13,676 nt of DNA from an uncultured Eubacteriales bacterium (GTDB lineage Bacteria; Bacillota; Clostridia; Oscillospirales; Acutalibacteraceae): assembly GCA_900313125.1 (NCBI GenBank), contig OMPZ01000075.1, positions 1-13,676 on the forward strand, read 5' to 3'. How positions within the stretch are numbered: position 1 is the stretch's first letter; each line of letters opens with the position of its first letter. Below the pieces are notes generated by a model, which ran no database searches, was not told where the DNA came from, and saw only the letters and a program-made list of their open reading frames with translations. Of the stretch, positions 6,566-13,168 are shown piece by piece. The position numbers were made by a program, and so were the translations under genes.

Positions 6566-9500
6566 TTGAGTACAGTAGCAAAAGTATTCGATGAATACGT
6601 CTCCGCCCCGATACTCGGCGAGCTTGGCGGCGGCAGGATAGACAGGATATCGGTAAATAAGCAGACGAACGCGATGACGATGTCGCTTGTGTTCGACCAC
6701 CTCGTGAGTCAGGACGCTTTGCTCACGATGGAACGTCAGCTCGTCAAAACGCTCGAAATATCAAGCGTGAAGATCTCGTCGCATTTCCCGCCGGAGCTTT
6801 TTACCGCAGATTATTTTCAGGAGATCGTAGTTCATCTAAAGCGCGACAACAGAACGCTCAACGGCACGTTCAGGGACGCGAACGCCGTATATGACGGCAG
6901 AAGGCTGACGATCGAGCTTTTCCACGGCGGCGAAGCTGTCATCAAGGGGCAGAACGCCGATAAGCTCATCGAAAAAGCCGTTGAAGATATGTTCGGCATA
7001 AAGCTTAAGGTGGATTTTACGGGGCTTGCGCTGATAGAAGCCGACGATGAGGCGTTCGTGCAGATGCAGGAGCAGATCGAGATCGAAGCAAGGCGCGCCG
7101 CCGACGAACGAAAGATCAAACACCAGGAAGAAGTCAAGAAGGCGGCGAAGGAGCGCGAGAAAAAAGCCGAAGCTGAAGCCGTCAAGATCGAGGTACGCGA
7201 GGGCGCGTCGCTGTTCCCGGTGCTTGCTCCCAATTCGTCACACCCGCTCTACGGCAGGGCGATCACAAAGGTAAACGTCGTTCCGATCAATACAGTTTCG
7301 GCGGACTCCGGCAGCGCGATGATCTGGGGCGATATCTTTTCGATAGATTTCCGCACAACGCGCGACGGCAAAAAGTTTATCGTTTCTATTCTTATAACGG
7401 ACTACACCGGCTCTATGACGGTGAAGCTTATCGACACGATCGAAGCGTGCAAGCCGATCGAGCTTTTGAAAGCCGGGAAAACGATAATCGTCAAGGGCAG
7501 CGTGCAGTTTGACCGCTACGACAACGAGGTTGTTCTCATGGCGGACAGCATATCTACCGGCGAAAAGGTAAGGATAGTCGATAACGCGCCGACAAAGCGC
7601 GTCGAGCTGCACCTTCATACGAATATGTCCGACATGGACGCGATCACCCCGGCGGGCGACCTTATCAACAGGGCGTTCGAGTGGGGTATGCCGGCGATAG
7701 CGATCACCGACCACGGCGTTGCCCAGGCGTTCCCCGACGCGATGAACGCCGTCAACAAGATACATAAAAACGGCGGAAAATTCAAGGTCATCTACGGCTG
7801 CGAGGGCTACCTCGTCGATGATATGAACGAGGAGGACAGCAAGCCATACGACGGCGACGACGTTATCTGCGAAAACTGCTCCATGCTTCCGATGGAGCGG
7901 CTGAAAAAGCTCAAGACGTACCATATAATAATTCTTGTGAAGGACCTTGTCGGGCTTAAAAACCTGTACAAGCTCATCTCGTATTCTCACCTGAATTATT
8001 TCTACCGCAGACCGAGGATACCGCGTTCTGTGTTAAACCGCCACAGAGAGGGGCTCATACTCGGCTCGGCGTGCGAGATCGGCGAGCTTTACCATTCCAT
8101 CGTCGAGGGGAAAAGCGACGAGGAGCTTGAAAAGATCGCAGATTTCTATGACTACCTCGAAATTCAGCCGCTCGGCAACAACGCCTTCATGACGCGAAAC
8201 GGAACGGTCGGCAGCCTTGACGATATCAAAGCTTTCAACAGGAAGGTCGTGTCGCTCGGCGAAAAGCTCTCAAAGCCCGTTGTAGCGACGTGTGACGTCC
8301 ACTTTATGGATCCGCACATGGCGGAATACAGAAAGATAATCATGAACGGCAAGGGCTTTGAGGACGCCGACAATCAGGCGCCGCTCTACTTCCGCACAAC
8401 GAAGGAGATGCTGCGCGAATTTGATTATCTCGGCGAAGAAAAGGCTTACGAGATCGTTGTAACAAACACCAACAAGATCTCGGATATGATCGAGGAGATC
8501 AAGCCGATACCAGACGGCAACTTCCCGCCGTTTATCGACGGCGCGGAGGAGCAGCTCAACTCGATCACATGGGAGCGCGCAAAGAAGATGTACGGCGACC
8601 CGCTCCCGAAAATAGTAAAGGACAGGCTCGACCGCGAGCTCGGTTCGATCAATAAGCACGGCTTCTCAGTATTGTACATGACGGCGCAGAAGCTCGTTGC
8701 CGACTCCGAAGCGCACGGCTACCTTGTCGGCTCGCGAGGTTCGGTAGGCTCGTCGTTCGTAGCCACTATGTCGGGTATCTCCGAGGTAAATCCGCTTTCG
8801 CCGCACTACGTCTGCCCGAAGTGCAAAAACAGCGAGTTCATCACCGACGGCAGCTACGGCTCGGGCTTTGACCTGCCCGAGAAAAACTGCCCGAAATGCG
8901 GCACACTCTACCATCGCGACGGTCACGAGATACCGTTTGAAACGTTCCTCGGCTTTGACGGCGACAAGGTGCCCGATATCGACCTTAACATCGCCGGCGA
9001 GTATCAGTCGCGCTCGCACCGCTACACCGAGGTGCTGTTCGGCAAGGAGAACGTGTTCAAAGCCGGAACTATCGCGACGGTCGCCGACAAAACGGCGTTC
9101 GGCTATGTGAAGAAGTACGCCGAGGAGAAAGGGAAGGTTTTCCACAAGGCGGAGGAGCAGCGGCTCGCTGTCGGCTGCACGGGAATAAAGCGCACGACGG
9201 GTCAGCACCCCGGCGGCATGGTCGTTGTGCCCAGGGGCAAGAGCATTTTCGACTTCTGCCCGATACAGCACCCGGCTAACGATATGAAAAACGACAACAT
9301 CACGACGCACTTCGACTTCCATTCTATCCACGATACTATCTGCAAGCTTGACGAGCTCGGTCACGATGTTCCGACGATATATCATTACCTCGAGGAATTT
9401 ACCGGCATCAGCGTTATGGATGTTTCAATGTCGGATCAGAAGGTAATGTCGCTGTTCACCTCGACAGAAGCCCTCGGCGTAAAGCCCGAGGATATCGACT

Positions 9501-10402
9501 CCGAAACGGGCACGTTCTCGCTGCCCGAGACGGGCACGAGCTTTGTGCGACAGATGCTCGTTGAAGCGCGCCCGAAAACATTCGATGACCTTATGCAGAT
9601 AGCAGGACTGTCACACGGCACAGACGTATGGCTCGGCAACGCTCAGGAGCTTATCCACAACGGAACGTGTACGATCTCCGAGGTTATCGGAACGCGTGAC
9701 AGCATCATGACATATCTGCTGCACAAGGGTCTCGAGCCGAAAATGGCGTTCAAGATCATGGAGATAGTGCGAAAGGGCAACGCCACAAAGCTTCTCACAG
9801 AGGAGCACATCAAGGCGATGAAGGAGCACGACGTTCCCGACTGGTACATCGACTCGTGCATGAAGATCAAGTATATGTTCCCGAAGGCACACGCCGCGGC
9901 GTACATGATCTCCACGCTGCGTCTCGGCTGGTACAAGGTCTACAAGCCGCTCGAATACTACGCGGCATACTTCACCGTGCGCGGAGAGAGCTTTGATGCG
10001 AAGTCGGCGCTCGAAGGCAAGCCCGCTGTCGAAGCGAAGATCAAGGAGATCACCGACAAGGGCAACTCGGCAAGCGCGAAGGAAAAGACAGATCTCGCAA
10101 CGCTGCAGATCGTAAACGAGATGCTCGCCCGCGGCATAAAGGTGCTCCCGATAAGCATTTATAAGTCGGAAGCGAAAAAATTCCTGATAGAGGACGGCGC
10201 GCTCAGACTTCCGTTCTCGTCGATGCCCGGCGTCGGCGAAGCGGCGGCGGAAAGTCTCAGCGAGGTCGTAAGGAAGGGCGGCTTCCTCTCGATCGAGGAC
10301 GTCGCCAGAGACGCCAAGGTCTCAAAAACAGTAATAGAAACGCTCAAGGAGATCGGCGCGTTCGGAGACCTGCCCGAATCGAACCAGATGTCTTTGTTCT
10401 GA
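6566..10402 (+). CDS. polC: DNA polymerase III alpha subunit, PolC type, lacking the exonuclease domain
   Basis: Replicative DNA polymerase of Gram-positive type, 1278 residues against about 1430-1440 for standard PolC. Order: N-terminal domain (1-165), charged helical linker (about 169-210), OB fold (about 230-340), PHP domain from HLHT (349-352) onward, then the palm. A four-Cys zinc module is at C750/C753 and C775/C778. Catalytic Asp are D804 and D806 in VPDIDLN and D929 in KLDELGH. The C-terminus NQMSLF is a beta-clamp binding motif. Missing is the DEDD exonuclease with its DxETTG motif, normally inserted in PHP between the YLVDD strand (here 415-419) and the YH strand (452-453); only 32 residues lie there. 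PHP ligand positions are all filled (H349, H351, D358, H383, E413, H453, C503, D577, H579). Start: TTG at 6566 preceded by AAGGAAGA (6553-6560). A terminator follows. Confidence 0.96.
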   Translation: MSTVAKVFDEYVSAPILGELGGGRIDRISVNKQTNAMTMSLVFDHLVSQDALLTMERQLVKTLEISSVKISSHFPPELFTADYFQEIVVHLKRDNRTLNGTFRDANAVYDGRRLTIELFHGGEAVIKGQNADKLIEKAVEDMFGIKLKVDFTGLALIEADDEAFVQMQEQIEIEARRAADERKIKHQEEVKKAAKEREKKAEAEAVKIEVREGASLFPVLAPNSSHPLYGRAITKVNVVPINTVSADSGSAMIWGDIFSIDFRTTRDGKKFIVSILITDYTGSMTVKLIDTIEACKPIELLKAGKTIIVKGSVQFDRYDNEVVLMADSISTGEKVRIVDNAPTKRVELHLHTNMSDMDAITPAGDLINRAFEWGMPAIAITDHGVAQAFPDAMNAVNKIHKNGGKFKVIYGCEGYLVDDMNEEDSKPYDGDDVICENCSMLPMERLKKLKTYHIIILVKDLVGLKNLYKLISYSHLNYFYRRPRIPRSVLNRHREGLILGSACEIGELYHSIVEGKSDEELEKIADFYDYLEIQPLGNNAFMTRNGTVGSLDDIKAFNRKVVSLGEKLSKPVVATCDVHFMDPHMAEYRKIIMNGKGFEDADNQAPLYFRTTKEMLREFDYLGEEKAYEIVVTNTNKISDMIEEIKPIPDGNFPPFIDGAEEQLNSITWERAKKMYGDPLPKIVKDRLDRELGSINKHGFSVLYMTAQKLVADSEAHGYLVGSRGSVGSSFVATMSGISEVNPLSPHYVCPKCKNSEFITDGSYGSGFDLPEKNCPKCGTLYHRDGHEIPFETFLGFDGDKVPDIDLNIAGEYQSRSHRYTEVLFGKENVFKAGTIATVADKTAFGYVKKYAEEKGKVFHKAEEQRLAVGCTGIKRTTGQHPGGMVVVPRGKSIFDFCPIQHPANDMKNDNITTHFDFHSIHDTICKLDELGHDVPTIYHYLEEFTGISVMDVSMSDQKVMSLFTSTEALGVKPEDIDSETGTFSLPETGTSFVRQMLVEARPKTFDDLMQIAGLSHGTDVWLGNAQELIHNGTCTISEVIGTRDSIMTYLLHKGLEPKMAFKIMEIVRKGNATKLLTEEHIKAMKEHDVPDWYIDSCMKIKYMFPKAHAAAYMISTLRLGWYKVYKPLEYYAAYFTVRGESFDAKSALEGKPAVEAKIKEITDKGNSASAKEKTDLATLQIVNEMLARGIKVLPISIYKSEAKKFLIEDGALRLPFSSMPGVGEAAAESLSEVVRKGGFLSIEDVARDAKVSKTVIETLKEIGAFGDLPESNQMSLF

Positions 10403-10408
10403 TAATGA

Positions 10409-10449
10409 AACGCTCCGTGTTCAATGCGAATGCGGAGCGTTGTATTTTT
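10409..10449 (+). terminator. Rho-independent terminator after polC
   Basis: AACGCTCCG (10409-10417) and CGGAGCGTT (10433-10441) form a perfect 9-bp stem with a 15-base loop, followed by GTATTTTT. It lies 7 bases after the polC stop codon and probably ends the frr-to-polC transcript. The gap 10403-10582 also holds an AT-rich candidate promoter for the next gene. Confidence 0.85.
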
Positions 10450-10523
10450 CATTGATATAGGGAATCATAATATTAATGAAATCAAAAAAATATCTTCCCG
10501 AAAGGAAATTTTCTTCAATTCTC

Positions 10524-10552
10524 TTTACTTTTTCGGAGTTTTGGTATATTAT
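10524..10552 (+). promoter_or_regulatory. Candidate sigma-A promoter for the AI-2E transporter gene
   Basis: TTTACT (10524-10529) and TATTAT (10547-10552) are separated by 17 bases in a very AT-rich stretch between the polC terminator and the next start codon. A start of transcription near 10559 would leave a leader of about 25 bases containing GAGGG. The TATAAT at 10565-10570 lies too close to the ribosome binding site to serve this gene well. Confidence 0.4.
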
Positions 10553-10582
10553 ATAAATTGATATTATAATGAGGGTAGGTGT

Positions 10583-11944
10583 GTGAGCTTGTCAAAAAGT
10601 GTTTTCAGATCGGTAGCGATGCTGCTCGTTCTTGCGGCGCTGCTCGTTATGCTGCTGACGCGTCTCGACCTTCTCATAGCGGCGTTCAACAACGTAATGT
10701 CCGTGCTCACACCGTTTATAGTTGGATTCATCATCGCCTATGTGCTGAATATCCCGTACACCTTCTTCATGAACCGCGCGTTCCGCTTTATGGACAAAAA
10801 GCCCGAGGAACGCGAAAGCAAGCTCGACGAATTTCTCGCAAAGCTCAGAAAGCCGCTCTCGCTCATACTTTCCTTCGCGATACTCTTCGCCGTGATCGTA
10901 TTGCTGCTGAGCATAATCATACCGCAGATAACGAACAGTATACAGGGCGTCGTCGATAACTTCGGCATCTACTACGCGTCGTTTCAGGAATGGGTGTTCA
11001 GGGTAGCGGCAAAGCTCGGCTTTAAAAACGAAACTATGTCGGACGTATTTGCAAGTATCAACGAATTTATCGCGAGATACACGGGCGGCGACATCACCGA
11101 CGCGTCAGGTATGATAGACGTCGGCACTATCGTTTCGGGAATTACAAACTACCTGTTCCCGCACATCTTCGACTTCACGAAAAACCTCTACAACGTAATA
11201 TATAATGTATTGCTCAGCGTGGTCGTTTCGGTGTATTACCTTGCAAATAAAGAGATCCTGATGAATCAGGTGAAAAAGGTGACGTACACGCTCGTTCCCC
11301 AGAAATATCTCGGCAAGGTGCTGAGAGTTGTCGATCTGTGCAACAACAAGGTCGGTAAATTCCTGTACGGCAAAATAATCGACTCGACGATAATCGGACT
11401 TCTCTGCTTTATCGTCCTGAAAATAGTAGGCATCGACTACGCGGTGCTTCTCAGCGTCTGTGTAGGCGTAACGAATATAATCCCGTTCTTCGGACCGATA
11501 ATCGGCGCGATACCCGGCGTTGTGCTTCTGCTCATGATAGACCCGCTTCAGGCGCTCGCGTTTATCGTGATAATCATCATTATACAGCAGCTTGACGGCA
11601 ACATCATCGGACCGAAGATACTCGGCGACCAGCTCGGCATCTCCGGCTTCTGGATAATGTTCAGCGTTCTGGTCGGCGGCGGACTGTTCGGATTTATGGG
11701 CCTTTTGCTCAGCGTGCCGATCTTCGCCGTGATATACCTCATAGTCGGCGAAAAGGTAAACGGCAGACTCGTGACGCTCGGCTTTGCTACCGAAGAAAAC
11801 GTCAGAGTCGATCCGCTGCCTTCCGTCGCGTATGAGGACGGTCATATCATCGCCGACGATGATGACGATACGGAGCTTGTTTTCGTAGAGGATGAGCTGC
11901 CCGAAGAACAGCTTGACGACGACGACACCGACGATTTCTTCTAA
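10583..11944 (+). CDS. AI-2E family transporter (TqsA/PerM-like membrane protein)
   Basis: A 453-residue polytopic membrane protein of the AI-2E exporter/PerM family. Substrates are poorly defined in this family; some members export autoinducer-2 and others are ion antiporters, so no substrate is assigned. Hydrophobic segments lie near 12-33, 40-62, 92-114, 200-222, 268-292, 296-320, 324-337 and 355-388. The family motif GVTNIIPFFGPIIGAIPG is at 295-312, followed by DGNIIGPKILGDQLGIS (338-354). A soluble region (about 115-198) separates helices 3 and 4, as usual. The C-terminus (417-453) is strongly acidic, with runs of four to five Asp. Start: GTG at 10583 with GAGGG at 10571-10575 (spacing 7); TTG at 10589 with AGGTG at 10577-10581 is an equal alternative. 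It is probably a single-gene transcript, after a terminator and before a long repeat region. Confidence 0.9.
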   Translation: MSLSKSVFRSVAMLLVLAALLVMLLTRLDLLIAAFNNVMSVLTPFIVGFIIAYVLNIPYTFFMNRAFRFMDKKPEERESKLDEFLAKLRKPLSLILSFAILFAVIVLLLSIIIPQITNSIQGVVDNFGIYYASFQEWVFRVAAKLGFKNETMSDVFASINEFIARYTGGDITDASGMIDVGTIVSGITNYLFPHIFDFTKNLYNVIYNVLLSVVVSVYYLANKEILMNQVKKVTYTLVPQKYLGKVLRVVDLCNNKVGKFLYGKIIDSTIIGLLCFIVLKIVGIDYAVLLSVCVGVTNIIPFFGPIIGAIPGVVLLLMIDPLQALAFIVIIIIIQQLDGNIIGPKILGDQLGISGFWIMFSVLVGGGLFGFMGLLLSVPIFAVIYLIVGEKVNGRLVTLGFATEENVRVDPLPSVAYEDGHIIADDDDDTELVFVEDELPEEQLDDDDTDDFF

Positions 11945-11947
11945 GTG

Positions 11948-11975
11948 GTCGCCAAGCGGCGACAGGCAATTCCGC
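11948..11975. repeat. Palindromic repeat, copy B1
   Basis: The stem is GTCGCC (11948-11953) with GGCGAC (11958-11963), loop AAGC, then the tail AGGCAATTCCGC (11964-11975). It starts 3 bases after the stop of the transporter gene. The loop and tail match copy A at 2771-2800 although the stem bases differ. Confidence 0.65.
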
Positions 11976-12060
11976 GCGCCCGAGCGGGCGCAGGCAATTC
12001 CGCCGACCTTTATCGTCAAAACAACATCCGTTCCGCGCCGTAAACTAATGTAGGCTTGCC
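11976..12060. repeat. Palindromic repeat, copy B2, with extended repeat body
   Basis: The stem is GCGCCC (11976-11981) with GGGCGC (11986-11991), loop GAGC, then the tail AGGCAATTCCGCC (11992-12004). It abuts copy B1. The body continues to about 12060 (landmarks ACAACATC at 12021-12028, TTCCGC at 12031-12036, and TAAACTAATGTAGGCTTGCC at 12041-12060) and is repeated with divergence at 12130-12200. Confidence 0.65.
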
Positions 12061-12129
12061 GTGGTGCGGGTCTCCGGGGGAGACCTTGGCGCAGCCAAAG
12101 CACCGACTGACGCGGCAGCGGAGACCTAC
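12050..12129 (+). other. Branched, highly paired element (repeat-borne structured RNA or DNA)
   Basis: Nested and side-by-side complementary segments: GTAGG (12050-12054) with CCTAC (12125-12129); TGCCG (12057-12061) with CGGCA (12113-12117); GGTGC (12063-12067) with GCACC (12100-12104); inside these, hairpins GGTCTCC/GGAGACC (12069-12075/12079-12085) and TTGGC/GCCAA (12086-12090/12094-12098). A second GGAGACC at 12120-12126 could compete for GGTCTCC. Directly after the outer stem comes the conserved tail AGGTAAATTCTGCC (12130-12143), so this is the same hairpin-plus-tail design with a large branched stem. It lies 150 bases upstream of the rpiR-type gene. Function unknown; it matches no riboswitch class I recognise. 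Confidence 0.5.
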
Positions 12130-12206
12130 AGGTAAATTCTGCCAAACTTTGTTGGTAGACAACATCAGCTTCGCGACATAAATAAAGTAGGCTTGCTGGG
12201 CAAGCC
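12130..12206. repeat. Repeat body copy C, ending in a hairpin
   Basis: A diverged direct copy of 11992-12060: tail AGGTAAATTCTGCC (12130-12143), then ACAACATC (12159-12166), TTCGCG (12170-12175) and GTAGGCTTGC (12187-12196). It closes with the perfect 7-bp hairpin GGCTTGC (12190-12196) and GCAAGCC (12200-12206), loop TGG. The period between the two bodies is about 138 bases. Confidence 0.55.
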
Positions 12207-12280
12207 GAGCCGCGCGGCATAGGAGTTGTGTCTTAAACAACTTTAAACCGCGTATTTGCCTGCCCGCGGAAAAGAGGTCA

Positions 12281-13168
12281 ATGATCGTGCAAAATTTATT
12301 AGACAGAGTAAATAAATCCTTCGACGGGCTTTCAAAAAGGCAGAAGCTCATAGCCGAATACATCATCAATCAATACGACAAGGCAGCCTATATGACCGCG
12401 TCAAAGCTTGGCGAGACGGTCGGCGTCAGCGAATCCACCGTTGTGAGATTTGCCGTTGAGATAGGCTACGACGGCTACCCCGAGCTGCAGAGAGCTATGC
12501 AGGAGATGATCCGCGATAAGCTCACCTCTGTTCAGCGTATCGACGTTGCGTCGAACAGGATCGACTCCGAGGACATTCTGACAAGCGTTCTCAATCAGGA
12601 CATAAAATTGATAAAAAAGACGATCGAGGAAAATAACTCCGAAGCCTTCGAGCGTTCGGTAGACTATATCCTCAATGCGCATAAAATATACATTTTCGCC
12701 GTGAAAAGCTCGTTTGCTCTCGCAAGATTTCTCGGCTATTACCTCGAGCTTATCTTCGGCAATGTCAAGATAATCGAGACCACCTCGAAAAGCGAGATGT
12801 ACGAGCAGCTTTTCAGAACGGGCGAGGATGACGTTATGATCGGCATAAGCTTTCCGCGCTATTCCTCGTCAACAATGGAAGCTATGCAGTTTGCGTCTCA
12901 GCAGGGCGCGAAGGTCATCGCGATAACAGACAGTATGTCGTCTCCCGTTACGAAGATATCAGACTGCGTGCTCGTCGCAAAGAGCGATATGGCGTCGGTG
13001 GTCGATTCGCTCGTAGCACCGCTGAGCCTTATCAACGCGCTGATCGTCGCGACAGTTTCCCGAAAGCGCGACGACGTTACCCACACCTTCCGCCAGCTCG
13101 AAAGTATCTGGGACAGATATAATATTTACCTTAAAAACGGAGAGAATAAGTCTGATGAAGAAAAATAG
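12281..13168 (+). CDS. MurR/RpiR family transcriptional regulator
   Basis: A 295-residue regulator, normal length for the family. An N-terminal helix-turn-helix domain (about 1-78; recognition region TASKLGETVGVSESTVVRFA at 39-58) binds DNA. A C-terminal SIS domain (about 125-260) usually senses a phosphorylated sugar or sugar derivative; GISFPRYSSSTMEAMQFA (188-205) and KVIAITDS are typical. The first SIS loop, usually GxGxS, reads AVKSS (140-144), so the ligand pocket may be altered. Start: ATG at 12281 is only 3 bases from AGAGG (12273-12277), while the in-frame GTG at 12287 has a spacing of 9 and may be the real start, which would remove two residues. It overlaps the flavoprotein gene by 14 bases, so the two are probably cotranscribed. 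Its regulon cannot be inferred from this window. Confidence 0.93.
   Translation: MIVQNLLDRVNKSFDGLSKRQKLIAEYIINQYDKAAYMTASKLGETVGVSESTVVRFAVEIGYDGYPELQRAMQEMIRDKLTSVQRIDVASNRIDSEDILTSVLNQDIKLIKKTIEENNSEAFERSVDYILNAHKIYIFAVKSSFALARFLGYYLELIFGNVKIIETTSKSEMYEQLFRTGEDDVMIGISFPRYSSSTMEAMQFASQQGAKVIAITDSMSSPVTKISDCVLVAKSDMASVVDSLVAPLSLINALIVATVSRKRDDVTHTFRQLESIWDRYNIYLKNGENKSDEEK

Larger units (their letters stand above)
11945..12280. other. 336-base gene-free region filled with palindromic repeats
   Basis: No supported gene on either strand. From left to right it holds repeat copies B1 and B2, the branched element, copy C, and a further stem-loop AGTTGT/ACAACT (12224-12229/12237-12242) followed by TTTAAA. 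I find no convincing promoter for the downstream regulator gene and no standard terminator for the upstream transporter gene. A minus-strand frame runs through it but looks like a by-product of the repeats. Confidence 0.7.

Noticed and set aside
10565..10570. Perfect TATAAT just before the transporter gene
   Set aside because: It abuts the GAGGG ribosome binding site, so a transcript from it would lose that site. The upstream TATTAT is a better -10 candidate.
11105..12220. 371-residue minus-strand open frame
   Set aside because: Most of it lies antisense to the well-supported AI-2E transporter gene and its start is in the repeat region. The translation is rich in charged residues with no recognisable domain, typical of an antisense shadow.
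11945..12280. CRISPR array in the repeat-rich gap
   Set aside because: The repeats are palindromic, diverged and irregularly spaced. There are no uniform spacers and no cas genes.
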